64,000 nucleotides of DNA from Izhakiella capsodis (GTDB lineage Bacteria; Pseudomonadota; Gammaproteobacteria; Enterobacterales; Enterobacteriaceae), in assembly GCF_900115045.1 (NCBI RefSeq), contig NZ_FOVC01000002.1, positions 517,971 through 581,970 on the forward strand, written 5' to 3'. Below, in pieces: positions 27,596 through 36,510 of this stretch. Position 1 is the stretch's first letter; each line of letters begins with the position of its first letter. A program made the position numbers and the translations under genes. The notes under the pieces are model-generated. The model did not search any database. It worked only from the letters and a program-made list of their open reading frames with translations, and was not told the DNA's origin.

Positions 27596-28504
27596 TCAAA
27601 CCCACTCTTTTACTGGCAAAAATTCGCTGTATAGCCTGGCTTCCTCTGAGCCTGGCTGCGGCTGATAATCATATTCCCAACGCACCAGCGGTGGCATAGA
27701 CATCAGAATTGACTCTGTTCGCCCGCCGGTTTGCAGACCAAAGTGCGTTCCGCGATCCCATACAAGATTGAATTCAACGTAGCGGCCCCGCCGGTAAAGC
27801 TGAAACTGTCGCTCGCGCTGACCCCAGGTACAGTGTTTACGACGGGCAACAATTGGCCGGTATGCGGCAATAAATCCTTGTCCCACCGCTTTTGTAAAAT
27901 TAAAGCAGTTGTCGAAATCCGGGGTGCTCATATCGTCAAAAAACAGGCCGCCGATGCCACGCTGTTCGTTACGGTGGGGTAAATGGAAATATTCATCGCA
28001 CCATTTTTTATAGCGTGGATAGAGGTCACCCCCGAATGGCTGGCAGAGCTGATGAGCGGTACGGTGCCAGTGCTGAGCATCTTCTGTGAAGCCATAAAAC
28101 GGGGTCAGGTCAAAACCACCGCCAAACCACCATACCGGCTCAGCCCCCGGCTTTTCCGCGATAAAAAATCGCACGTTAGCATGGCTGGTCGGCACATAGG
28201 GATTCTCGGGATGAACCACCAGCGATACCCCTAGCGCCTCAAAACTGCGGCCTGCCAGCTCCGGACGATGAGCCGTAGCAGAGGCCGGCATCTGATCGCC
28301 GTGGACGTGAGAGAAGTTGACCCCGGCCTGCTCAAAAACCGCGCCCTGATGCAAAACACGGCTGCGTCCACCGCCACCATCCGCACGTGTCCAACTGTCT
28401 TCGTGAAATTCGGCTTTACCGTCTTCATCGGCGAGCTGCTGACAAATATCTTCCTGTAGCTGCAGCAGAAATTGTTTAACCCTGATGATATTGGGAGAAC
28501 TCAT
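27596..28504 (-). CDS. hemF: HemF, oxygen-dependent coproporphyrinogen III oxidase
   Basis: 302 residues, near the E. coli length (299). It converts coproporphyrinogen III to protoporphyrinogen IX with molecular oxygen in haem synthesis. Conserved stretches: DSWTRADGGGGRSRVL, VWWFGGGFDLTPFYGF, RNEQRGIGGLFFDDM and GRYVEFNLVWDRGT. It is 45 bp downstream of amiA on the same strand, an arrangement shared with E. coli. Confidence 0.96.
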   Translation of the reverse strand: MSSPNIIRVKQFLLQLQEDICQQLADEDGKAEFHEDSWTRADGGGGRSRVLHQGAVFEQAGVNFSHVHGDQMPASATAHRPELAGRSFEALGVSLVVHPENPYVPTSHANVRFFIAEKPGAEPVWWFGGGFDLTPFYGFTEDAQHWHRTAHQLCQPFGGDLYPRYKKWCDEYFHLPHRNEQRGIGGLFFDDMSTPDFDNCFNFTKAVGQGFIAAYRPIVARRKHCTWGQRERQFQLYRRGRYVEFNLVWDRGTHFGLQTGGRTESILMSMPPLVRWEYDYQPQPGSEEARLYSEFLPVKEWV

Positions 28505-28549
28505 AGTGGCCTTGCTTACTATAAAATGACTTGCCGAGTATACGCTATT

Positions 28550-29413
28550 TTATCGTCTGTGGACGCCGTCGACTTCGTTAAAAAAGCCAATAATGCCGTC
28601 AACAATCGCCCCGGCAATTTTCTGTCTGAAAACGGAGGTATCCAGCAGTCGCTCTTCCTGTGGGTTAGTAATAAATGACGTTTCCACTAATACCGAGGGG
28701 ATCGACGGTGATTTCAGCACCGCGAAAGCGGCCTGTTCGGTGTGCTGGCTGTGCAGGTGGTGAATGGGCCTTATCTGATTAAGCACATGCTTGCCCAGCG
28801 TGAGGCTTTTTTTTATGGTGTTGGTCTGCACCAGATCGAATATGATTTCTTGCAAGTAGCGATCTTTTGCCTCTACCTGCGCACCGCCAAACCTGTCTGC
28901 CGAGTTTTCCCGATTGGCAAGATATTTCGCCATTGTGCTGCTGGCTCCCCGGGTGGAAAGGGCAAAAACGGAAGCGCCGTGTGCGATCGGGCTGGTGAAT
29001 CCATCGGCGTGGATTGACATAAACAGATTGGCACCGTGGCGATGGGCAATCTCCACGCGTTCATATAACGGAATAAAATGGTCGCTGTCCCGGGTCAGCA
29101 TGGCTTCAATCGTAGGATGATGTTGCAACAGCATGCGGACATAGCGGGCAATCTCCAGCACCACATGTTTTTCCTCCGACCCCTCTTCGCCAATCGCGCC
29201 GGGATCGATACCGCCGTGTCCAGGGTCGATCATGACAATTCTTTTCCTGCCAGGAACGGTGCGTTTGGGGTAGTTATGATAGCCTGACAGCCGTGGGCGG
29301 GAGCCTTCAGCAGCAGCAAAAACAGATTTTGTTCCGGTGAGTGCGAGTGCCAGGCCGCATAACAGCAGCTGACGGCGCGAAACAAGAGGCGTAAGAGATT
29401 TAATCGGTTTCAC
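28550..29413 (-). CDS. amiA: AmiA, periplasmic N-acetylmuramoyl-L-alanine amidase
   Basis: 287 residues from the chosen GTG at 29413, close to the 289 of E. coli AmiA. A twin-arginine signal peptide (SRRQLLLCGLALALTG) exports the folded enzyme. The amidase_3 domain follows, with zinc ligands in DPGHGG, EKHVVLEIA and SIHADGF and the catalytic ETSFITN. It cleaves septal peptidoglycan during division. Start choice: this GTG aligns VKPIKSLT with the E. coli start and has AGTGGA seven bases upstream; the frame is open to 29458. hemF follows. Confidence 0.92.
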   Translation of the reverse strand: MKPIKSLTPLVSRRQLLLCGLALALTGTKSVFAAAEGSRPRLSGYHNYPKRTVPGRKRIVMIDPGHGGIDPGAIGEEGSEEKHVVLEIARYVRMLLQHHPTIEAMLTRDSDHFIPLYERVEIAHRHGANLFMSIHADGFTSPIAHGASVFALSTRGASSTMAKYLANRENSADRFGGAQVEAKDRYLQEIIFDLVQTNTIKKSLTLGKHVLNQIRPIHHLHSQHTEQAAFAVLKSPSIPSVLVETSFITNPQEERLLDTSVFRQKIAGAIVDGIIGFFNEVDGVHRR

Positions 29414-29612
29414 AATGGCGTCCACTAATAAATACTGCCCATTGTTATATCGTAACATTAAGGATTACGCGACATCCGGTGTATTTCAGGCATTTACTTT
29501 TTATTTCAGCTGGAGAATAGCGTGTTTTTTTATCCCGGTGACGTGCGAAACTTGCGCATCGGCAAGAATGCGTGATAATCAGCTGAATCTGCGACTTAAC
29601 AGGATATAAGCT

Positions 29613-30038
29613 ATGGAAATCCGTGCGTTTCAGCAGGACGATTTTGAAGAGGTTATCACTTTGTGGGACCGCTGCGATCTGCTGCGTCCGTGGAACGACC
29701 CGGAGCTGGATATTGAACGCAAGATGAGTTATGACCCCGATCTGTTTCTGGTCGCTGTGGTTAATGGTGAAATAGTCGGTAGCCTGATGGGCGGCTATGA
29801 CGGTCACCGCGGCTCCGCCTACTATCTTGGTGTACATCCGGATTATCGCGGTCGCGGTATTGCAAATGCGCTGGTCAATCGTCTGGAGAAAAAACTGATC
29901 GCGCGTGGCTGTCCCAAGATCACCCTACTGGTGCGTCAGGAAAATGATGCAGTCATCGGCTTCTACGAAAAACTGGATTATGACACGCTGGACAGCGTCA
30001 CTCTCGGTAAGCGTTTGATCGAAGATCGTGAGTATTAA
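29613..30038 (+). CDS. ypeA: YpeA, GNAT-family acetyltransferase
   Basis: 141 residues, identical in length to E. coli YpeA. The acetyl-CoA loop is HPDYRGRGIANALVNRL, followed by the GNAT beta-5 region VRQENDAVIGFYEKLDY. Substrate not established. AGGA lies nine bases upstream of the ATG. The genes ypeA, yfeZ and yfeY follow each other on the plus strand as in E. coli. Confidence 0.93.
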   Translation: MEIRAFQQDDFEEVITLWDRCDLLRPWNDPELDIERKMSYDPDLFLVAVVNGEIVGSLMGGYDGHRGSAYYLGVHPDYRGRGIANALVNRLEKKLIARGCPKITLLVRQENDAVIGFYEKLDYDTLDSVTLGKRLIEDREY

Positions 30039-30047
30039 TTCCTCATT

Positions 30048-30524
30048 ATGCTGAAATACCCGCCCGATGTCTGGGATGCCAAAGGGCAACTCAGGCTCCC
30101 TTTATCCTATTGGTTGATTTTGCTGTTGCAGGCGCGTAGCTGGGTTCTGTTTGTGCTGGCCGATACCTCCCATCAGCAGGCCAGCGCTATTCTGGCGCTG
30201 TTTTATCCTGATCCTGGCGATCTGGGCGTGGGTCTGATATGGGGTGTTCCGGCTGCGGTTGGCTTTTTACTCAGTGGCTGGCGGCAACGCTTCCCTCGCT
30301 TCTGGCAACGCTTCCCTCGCTTCTGGCAATGCTGGCGCTGGGTTCTGGCTATTTCGTTATTGGCCTCTTTTCTCCAGCAGTGCCTGGCTGCCAGTCAGGA
30401 TATGACGCTGGTTACACCCTGGATGATAATGACGAGCATCGCTGATCTGCTGGGACTGGCCTGGCTGGTGTTAGATCGTCGCTTGCGCGACTGTTTTAAT
30501 CCGCGCTTAAATCATGTGGAGTAA
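30048..30524 (+). CDS. yfeZ: YfeZ, DUF2919 inner-membrane protein
   Basis: 158 residues with four hydrophobic segments (about 20-40, 60-78, 100-115, 122-142). It begins YPPDVWDAKGQLRLPLSYW, like YfeZ. Function unknown. It starts nine bases after ypeA. Residues around 80-94 contain a duplicated heptapeptide (RFPRFWQ twice) caused by a 21-bp tandem repeat, adding seven residues to the loop relative to the usual ~150. Confidence 0.85.
   Translation: MLKYPPDVWDAKGQLRLPLSYWLILLLQARSWVLFVLADTSHQQASAILALFYPDPGDLGVGLIWGVPAAVGFLLSGWRQRFPRFWQRFPRFWQCWRWVLAISLLASFLQQCLAASQDMTLVTPWMIMTSIADLLGLAWLVLDRRLRDCFNPRLNHVE
30283..30324 (+). repeat. 21-bp perfect tandem duplication inside yfeZ
   Basis: Two perfect copies of a 21-bp unit (30283-30303 and 30304-30324) beginning GGCAACGC and ending CTCGCTTCT, followed by five bases of a third copy. 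In frame, so the protein stays intact. Confidence 0.95.
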
Positions 30525-30588
30525 ACTTTTTATCGCCGGCAAACTCAAAGCAGTTCGGCGATCGCGCCTCTGATAGAAAGGAGTATTC

Positions 30589-31206
30589 ATGAAGTCTGTT
30601 TCCCTCGCGCCTCTTTGTGCCGCCATGCTGCTGTCCGGATGCGCCGGTTCCGGCGTATCAACGACCTCACCAGACAGCACCAGCTGGTATAACCCGCTGT
30701 CATGGCACTGGTCGGCGCTTAACCCGGTCAGCTGGTTCGGCCCTTCTTTGCAGGTTACTGAACAGGGAGTTGGCAAGATTACAGCCGCCACGCCAATGAC
30801 TGAAGAGGCCATAAACAAAGGCCTGGACGGCGATTATCACCTGCGTAAAGGGATGCGTAGCGACGGAGAGAAGGTGGTGACGTTTTGGCAGGCGCTCAGT
30901 GAGGGCAAGCTGAAATTGGTAGTTAGCGGCCAGACCCATGTTAACCAGATTGTCGTAATGGACGACAACGTAAGTGGACCCGGCGGCGTAGCGCTTGGAG
31001 CGCCTTTCAGTACGCTGTACAGCGAAGCATTTGGCGCCTGTAAACTTGCGGGCTATCGTGACGGTAGCGACGTGCGCTGTCGGGCGCCGGGCAGTCAGCA
31101 CATATGGTACCAATTTACCGGTGAGTGGCACGGCCCGGAAGGCTTAATGCCCGATAACGCAACCCTGAAAAAGTGGCGTCTCAATAAAATTATCTGGCAG
31201 AGCTGA
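30589..31206 (+). CDS. yfeY: YfeY, RpoE-regulated lipoprotein
   Basis: 205 residues. Lipoprotein signal with lipobox LLSGC, cysteine at 18. The mature part matches YfeY, including YNPLSWHWSALNPVSWFGPS, GLDGDYHLRKGMRSDGEKV and the conserved CRAPGSQHIWYQFTGEW near the C-terminus. Outer-membrane lipoprotein of unknown function; E. coli yfeY is in the sigma-E regulon. AAGGAG precedes the ATG. Confidence 0.9.
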   Translation: MKSVSLAPLCAAMLLSGCAGSGVSTTSPDSTSWYNPLSWHWSALNPVSWFGPSLQVTEQGVGKITAATPMTEEAINKGLDGDYHLRKGMRSDGEKVVTFWQALSEGKLKLVVSGQTHVNQIVVMDDNVSGPGGVALGAPFSTLYSEAFGACKLAGYRDGSDVRCRAPGSQHIWYQFTGEWHGPEGLMPDNATLKKWRLNKIIWQS

Positions 31207-31319
31207 ACATCGCTCTTAATCTGTGATGATCGGGTGGTATGCAATTGCTCATGCGGGCTGCCCGGTTGCAAAGGACGACTGCTTGTCATTGAGCCATCGC
31301 CTATCTGATGCCGGTGACT

Positions 31320-31436
31320 TATAGCGTTTTACGCTTTTAAATCACTAAAAAGTATATAAAACCGTTACGACTTTCCCCTGTGTTATAAATAAACTGGCAT
31401 CCTGATACAACCAGCCAAACTCACACAGGGTGTAAA
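31320..31436 (+). promoter_or_regulatory. cysP promoter region (probable CysB target)
   Basis: An AT-rich stretch directly before cysP with AAATCACTAAAAAGTATA and, 48 bp before the start, a minus-10-like TATAAAT. E. coli cysP has a similar AT-rich region bound by CysB with N-acetylserine. I cannot define an exact CysB box or a well-spaced minus-35 from sequence alone. Confidence 0.4.
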
Positions 31437-32450
31437 ATGTCGCAGATAACGATAAAAAGAATAGCCAAGGCTACGGCTTTAACACTCATGCTGGTTGGTA
31501 GCGTTAAGGCAACAGAATTACTCAATAGCTCCTATGACGTGGCGCGCGAATTGTTTGTCGCACTTAACGCCCCTTTTGAAAAGCAATGGGATGCGCAGCA
31601 TCCTGATGACAAACTCACGATTAAGCAATCTCATGCCGGCTCTTCGAAACAGGCTTTAGCCATATTACAAGGGCTGAAAGCTGACGTAGTGACTTATAAT
31701 CAGGTTACGGATGTGCAGATACTGCACGATCGCGGAAATCTTATCCCCGCCGACTGGCAGCTGCGCCTGCCGAATAACAGCTCGCCGTTTTACTCGACGA
31801 TGGCGTTTTTGGTTCGTAAGGGTAACCCTAAAAATATTCACGACTGGAGCGACCTGGTTAAACGTGACGTAAAGCTGGTTTTCCCCAACCCTAAAACTTC
31901 TGGTAACGGCCGCTATACGTGGCTGGCCGCATGGGGTGTCACCAGCCAGGCTGACGGTGGGGATCAGGCTAAAACCCGGCAGTTTATGACGCAATTTCTA
32001 AAAAACGTGGTGGTTTTTGATACCGGTGGCCGCGGTGCCACAACAACGTTTGTCGATCGTGGACTGGGTGATGTGCTGATAAGCTTTGAGTCAGAGGTGA
32101 ATACCATCAGTAATCGGTATGCCGACCAGGGTTATGAAGTCGTGGTGCCGAAAAACAATATTCTCGCAGAGTTTCCAGTGACCTGGATTGATAAAAACGT
32201 CGAGCGCAACAATACCAGGCCGGTGGCAAAAGCCTACCTTAACTACCTCTATTCCCCTGTTGCACAAAAGATTATGACTGACTTTTATTATCGGGTGAAT
32301 AATCCGGTGTTAATGGCGGAAAATAGAAGTCGCTTCCCGCCAACTCAGCTGTTCAGGGTTGAAGATCAGTTTGGTCGCTGGGATCAGGTGATGAATACCC
32401 ATTTTGCCAGCGGTGGTGAGCTGGAAAAACTGTTAGCAGCAGGACATTAA
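31437..32450 (+). CDS. cysP: CysP, periplasmic thiosulfate/sulfate-binding protein
   Basis: 337 residues, as in E. coli. Signal peptide to about residue 25 (ending SVKA). The mature protein starts TELLNSSYDVARELF and contains the anion-binding QSHAGSSKQALAILQGL and TSGNGRYTWLAAWG. It delivers thiosulfate and sulfate to the CysTWA transporter. First gene of a tight operon: cysT begins one base after its stop. Confidence 0.97.
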   Translation: MSQITIKRIAKATALTLMLVGSVKATELLNSSYDVARELFVALNAPFEKQWDAQHPDDKLTIKQSHAGSSKQALAILQGLKADVVTYNQVTDVQILHDRGNLIPADWQLRLPNNSSPFYSTMAFLVRKGNPKNIHDWSDLVKRDVKLVFPNPKTSGNGRYTWLAAWGVTSQADGGDQAKTRQFMTQFLKNVVVFDTGGRGATTTFVDRGLGDVLISFESEVNTISNRYADQGYEVVVPKNNILAEFPVTWIDKNVERNNTRPVAKAYLNYLYSPVAQKIMTDFYYRVNNPVLMAENRSRFPPTQLFRVEDQFGRWDQVMNTHFASGGELEKLLAAGH

Positions 32451-32451
32451 G

Positions 32452-33288
32452 ATGGTATCAGGCAGCGGGAAACGCGTTTTACCGGGATTCGGCATCAGTC
32501 TTGGCAGTAGTCTGTTTTTTATCTGCCTGATTCTGCTACTCCCGCTGAGCGCGCTGTTGATGCAGCTATCGCAGATGACGCTGGCGCAATACTGGCAGGT
32601 GATCACCCAGCCGCAGATCGTTGCGGCTTATCAGGTCACGTTACTTGCCGCCGGTGTGGCCTCACTGTTCAATGCCCTTTTCGGTATGCTCATGGCGTGG
32701 ATCTTAACGCGTTATCGCTTCCCAGGACGCAGGTTGTTGGATGGTCTGATGGATCTGCCATTTGCATTGCCGACCGCAGTTGCAGGCCTGACGCTGGCCG
32801 GTCTTTTCTCCATCAATGGCTGGCTTGGCAGCGGATTATACACATGGTTCGGTCTGAAAATTTCTTATACATGGCTTGGTATCGCGCTAGCGATGGCGTT
32901 TACCAGCGTCCCCTTCGTGGTGCGGACGGTACAGCCGGTGCTTGAGGAGCTGGGGCCGGAGTATGAAGAAGCGGCAGAAACGCTCGGAGCCACGCCCTGG
33001 CAAAGTTTCCGTCGCGTTGTGCTGCCTGAGCTTACTCCGGCGCTACTGGCAGGAACTGCGCTCTCATTTACCCGCAGCCTGGGGGAGTTTGGTGCGGTGA
33101 TTTTTATCGCCGGTAATATTGCCTGGAAAACGGAGGTGACGTCGCTGATGATCTTTGTTCGTTTGCAGGAGTTTGACTACCCGGCGGCCAGTGCTATCGC
33201 GTCAGTTATTCTGGCCGCGTCGCTGCTGCTGCTGTTTGCCATTAACACGTTACAAAGCCGTTTCGGCCGACGCCTCGGGGGGCACTGA
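32452..33288 (+). CDS. cysU: CysT (CysU), sulfate/thiosulfate ABC transporter permease
   Basis: 278 residues with about six membrane segments and the ABC-permease coupling motif EEAAETLGATPWQSFRRVVLP. Partner of CysW in the membrane heterodimer. The operon spacing is one base from cysP and a one-base overlap with cysW, which indicates coupled translation. Confidence 0.96.
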   Translation: MVSGSGKRVLPGFGISLGSSLFFICLILLLPLSALLMQLSQMTLAQYWQVITQPQIVAAYQVTLLAAGVASLFNALFGMLMAWILTRYRFPGRRLLDGLMDLPFALPTAVAGLTLAGLFSINGWLGSGLYTWFGLKISYTWLGIALAMAFTSVPFVVRTVQPVLEELGPEYEEAAETLGATPWQSFRRVVLPELTPALLAGTALSFTRSLGEFGAVIFIAGNIAWKTEVTSLMIFVRLQEFDYPAASAIASVILAASLLLLFAINTLQSRFGRRLGGH

Positions 33289-34157
33289 TGACCGATAGTG
33301 CCAGAATTGTAATCCGCAGCCGAATTAACTGGGGTAGGGGGGCGTTGATTATCCTCGGTATCCTCCTGTCGCTATTGCTGCTAGTGGTACCGCTAGTATC
33401 AATTTTTGTTGAGGCGCTGAATCACGGGTTGGGAGAGGCGCTAGTAAACCTCGGTGATCAGGATATGCTACATGCTATCTGGCTGACGGTGCTGGTTGCG
33501 CTGATTACCGTTCCCGTTAACCTGGTTTTTGGTACGCTGCTGGCATGGCTGGTGACGCGCTTTAACTTCCCTGGCCGCCAGCTGATGCTGACGCTTTTTG
33601 ATATCCCGTTCGCCGTCTCACCTGTGGTGGCGGGATTAATCTATCTGTTATTCTGGGGGGTTAATGGGCCCGTGGGTGGGTGGCTGGATGTGCACAATAT
33701 TCAACTCATGTTTTCCTGGCCGGGTATCGTTATGGTGACGGTATTCGTTACTTGTCCTTTTGTGGTGCGCGAGCTGGTTCCAGTTATGCTAAGTCAGGGG
33801 AGCCACGAGGATGAAGCTGCGGTGCTGCTGGGGGCCTCTGGCTGGCAGATGTTCCGTAGGGTGACACTACCCAATATTCGCTGGGCTTTGCTGTATGGCG
33901 TGGTGCTCACTAACGCCCGGGCGATTGGTGAATTCGGCGCGGTATCGGTGGTTTCAGGCGCGGTACGCGGTGAGACTTATACGTTGCCACTTCAGGTTGA
34001 ATTATTGCATCAGGATTACAACACCGTGGGCGCTTTTACTGCTGCGGCCTTGTTGACCCTGATGGCGATCCTGACACTGTTTCTGAAAAGCGCACTGCAG
34101 TGGCGCCTGGAAAACCAGCGACAGCGTTTGCAGCAGGAGATGAGTAATGAGTATTGA
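33288..34157 (+). CDS. cysW: CysW, sulfate/thiosulfate ABC transporter permease
   Basis: 289 residues, six predicted membrane segments, coupling motif EDEAAVLLGASGWQMFRRVTLP. Second permease of the CysTWA-P system. Starts at the last base of the cysT stop codon and overlaps cysA by 11 bp. Confidence 0.96.
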   Translation: MTDSARIVIRSRINWGRGALIILGILLSLLLLVVPLVSIFVEALNHGLGEALVNLGDQDMLHAIWLTVLVALITVPVNLVFGTLLAWLVTRFNFPGRQLMLTLFDIPFAVSPVVAGLIYLLFWGVNGPVGGWLDVHNIQLMFSWPGIVMVTVFVTCPFVVRELVPVMLSQGSHEDEAAVLLGASGWQMFRRVTLPNIRWALLYGVVLTNARAIGEFGAVSVVSGAVRGETYTLPLQVELLHQDYNTVGAFTAAALLTLMAILTLFLKSALQWRLENQRQRLQQEMSNEY

Positions 34158-35235
34158 AATCAATCATATCAGCAAAGCTTTTGGTGCAACGAAAGTACTG
34201 CATGATATTTCGCTGGATATACCCTCAGGTCAAATGGTTGCGTTACTTGGCCCGTCAGGCTCGGGGAAAACCACGCTGCTGCGTATTATTGCCGGCCTGG
34301 AAAGTCTAACGCGGGGCGGGCTGAGCTTTCACGGTAACGATGTTACCCGGCTGCATGCCCGTGAACGTCATGTCGGCTTTGTATTTCAGCATTACGCGCT
34401 TTTTCGTCACATGACGGTGTTCGATAATATTGCTTTTGGTTTGACGGTGATGCCGCGACGTACACGTCCCGGCGCTACGGTTATCCGGCAAAAGGTTATG
34501 CAGCTTTTAGACATGGTTCAGCTGTCGCAGCTGGCAAATCGCTATCCGGCCCAGCTCTCTGGTGGACAGAAACAGCGCGTAGCTTTGGCTCGGGCGCTGG
34601 CGGTCGAGCCACAGATTTTGCTTCTCGACGAGCCTTTCGGTGCGTTGGATGCGCAGGTGCGCAAAGAGCTGCGCCGCTGGCTGCGTCAGCTGCACGAGGA
34701 ACTCAAGTTTACCAGCGTTTTCGTTACTCACGATCAGGAAGAAGCGATGGAAGTGGCAGATAGCGTGGTGGTGATGAGCCATGGGCACATTGAACAGACA
34801 GGCACACCGCAGGAGGTGTGGAGCGAGCCAGCGACTCGCTTCGTACTGGAGTTTCTCGGTGAGGTTAATCGCTTTGATGGCCTGGTGCGGGGGTCGCAAT
34901 TTTCCGTTGGTGGTCAGCACTGGCCGCTAGGTTACACACCAGACTGGCAAGATCGTGTCGATCTCTTCCTGCGTCCTTGGGAGGTCGACGTCAGCCGACA
35001 GAACACCCCTGATACGCCCCTACCGGCGCGGGTGGTTGAAGTCAGTCCGAAAGGACACTTCTGGCAGCTTCAGCTTCAGCCGCAAGGTTGGCATGCCGAT
35101 CCGTTTAGCGTGATATTTGATGGTTCGCAGCTTGCGCCTCTTCGCGGTGAAACGTTTTACGTGGGCATGAAACAGGCGCGGGTTTATCACGATGAAACCC
35201 CTTTACGTCAGGTTGCCTTTGCGCAAAGTGCCTGA
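34147..35235 (+). CDS. cysA: CysA, sulfate/thiosulfate ABC transporter ATPase
   Basis: 362 residues. Walker A GPSGSGKTT (35-43), Q-loop FVFQHYALF, ABC signature LSGGQKQRVALARAL, Walker B ILLLDEPFGALD and the switch histidine in VTHDQEE. The C-terminal 120 residues form the TOBE-type regulatory domain. It energises sulfate and thiosulfate import through CysTW. Its start lies inside cysW; a terminator-like hairpin follows before cysM. Confidence 0.97.
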   Translation: MSIEINHISKAFGATKVLHDISLDIPSGQMVALLGPSGSGKTTLLRIIAGLESLTRGGLSFHGNDVTRLHARERHVGFVFQHYALFRHMTVFDNIAFGLTVMPRRTRPGATVIRQKVMQLLDMVQLSQLANRYPAQLSGGQKQRVALARALAVEPQILLLDEPFGALDAQVRKELRRWLRQLHEELKFTSVFVTHDQEEAMEVADSVVVMSHGHIEQTGTPQEVWSEPATRFVLEFLGEVNRFDGLVRGSQFSVGGQHWPLGYTPDWQDRVDLFLRPWEVDVSRQNTPDTPLPARVVEVSPKGHFWQLQLQPQGWHADPFSVIFDGSQLAPLRGETFYVGMKQARVYHDETPLRQVAFAQSA

Positions 35236-35258
35236 TATTTTCTTTTGTATCGAATGGA

Positions 35259-35284
35259 GGTCAGGTTTTGCCTGGCCTTTTTTT
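35259..35284 (+). terminator. Terminator-like hairpin between cysA and cysM
   Basis: Stem GGTCAGG/CCTGGCC (one G-U pair), five-base loop and seven T residues. It would separate cysM from cysPTWA at least partly. Confidence 0.7.
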
Positions 35285-35315
35285 ATCCGCCTATTTTGTT
35301 TGTCAGGAACTTAAC

Positions 35316-36197
35316 GTGACGACGCTTGAAAAAACTGTTGGCAGTACTCCCCTGGTTCAGCTACAGCGCCTGACGCCGGATAATGGCAGCGAAATCTGGG
35401 TAAAACTTGAAGGCAATAATCCCGCCGGTTCGGTCAAAGACCGGGCGGCATTGTCGATGATCCAGCAGGGTGAGGTGCGGCATGAAATCAAACCCGGCGA
35501 TACGCTGATTGAGGCTACCAGCGGCAATACGGGTATTGCGCTGGCGATGATCGCGGCGATGAAGGGCTATAAACTGCGTCTGTTGATGCCTGACAATATG
35601 AGCGAAGAGCGGCGTGTGGCGATGGCAGCCTATGGCGCAGAGCTTATTCTGGTTCCCCGTGAGCGCGGTATGGAGGGCGCGAGAGACCTGGCCCGGGAGA
35701 TGGCCGCGCGTGGGGAAGGAAAAGTGCTCGATCAGTTTAATAACCCTGATAATCCGCTCGGGCATTATCTGACCACAGGTCCTGAAATCTGGCAACAAAC
35801 CTGCGGTGTACTGACGCATTTTGTTTCCTGTATGGGGACGACCGGCACTATTACCGGTGTGGGGCGCTATCTGAAAGAGCAGAGTGACCGCGTGCAAATA
35901 GTTGGCCTGCAACCTGCAGAAGGTAGCAATATTCCGGGCATCCGCCGCTGGTCACAAGCTTATTTGCCTGGCATTTTTCGCCCCGAACTGGTGGATGACA
36001 TTCTTGATATCGGCCAGTGTGAGGCAGAAGACATCATGCGTCAGCTTGCCCGCCGCGAAGGTATCTTCTGTGGTGTCAGCTCTGGCGGAGCGGTTGCCGG
36101 TGCGCTGCGAATTGCGCATGCGCTACCGGAGAGCAAAATCGTTGCTATTATTTGCGATCGTGGCGATCGCTACCTGTCGACCGGTGTCTTCAGCTAA
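35316..36197 (+). CDS. cysM: CysM, cysteine synthase B
   Basis: 293 residues from the GTG at 35316, about ten shorter than E. coli CysM (303) because the protein ends at STGVFS. A PLP enzyme that joins O-acetylserine with sulfide, and uniquely with thiosulfate to give S-sulfocysteine. PLP lysine K41 in NNPAGSVKDRAAL; phosphate loop EATSGNTGIAL. The GTG is chosen because TTLEKTVGSTPLVQL aligns with the E. coli start and AGGA lies eight bases upstream. The thiosulfate imported by CysPTWA is its natural substrate. Confidence 0.94.
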   Translation: MTTLEKTVGSTPLVQLQRLTPDNGSEIWVKLEGNNPAGSVKDRAALSMIQQGEVRHEIKPGDTLIEATSGNTGIALAMIAAMKGYKLRLLMPDNMSEERRVAMAAYGAELILVPRERGMEGARDLAREMAARGEGKVLDQFNNPDNPLGHYLTTGPEIWQQTCGVLTHFVSCMGTTGTITGVGRYLKEQSDRVQIVGLQPAEGSNIPGIRRWSQAYLPGIFRPELVDDILDIGQCEAEDIMRQLARREGIFCGVSSGGAVAGALRIAHALPESKIVAIICDRGDRYLSTGVFS

Positions 36198-36463
36198 GCC
36201 CTCTATTGCTGCGGCGGACGATAAGAAGAACGGAAAAACCGGCTGATTAGCGGGTGACACCGGGGAACATTTTTTGCTTTTGATCGACTTTTATTTTGGT
36301 CAGTCAGTTTTTTTGGTGGGATTACAGTTTGACGATAATCACTATGCTCTTGAACATAAAGCAGTCCGATATAGCGTTGATTTACAAACAGCATCGGCAA
36401 TCGCGGTGTTAGCAGGGAGGAGGGCTATTTACCACCGCCTTCTCACAGATTTTTCGTTCAGCG

Positions 36464-36489
36464 AAAAAAAGGCACCTTTTACAGGTGCC
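36464..36489 (-). terminator. Terminator of the ptsHI-crr operon
   Basis: On the minus strand, stem GGCACC/GGTGCC (36484-36489 with 36471-36476) followed by seven T residues, 22 bp after the crr stop. Confidence 0.85.
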
Positions 36490-36510
36490 GTCATTATGTC
36501 TGGTGATAGC

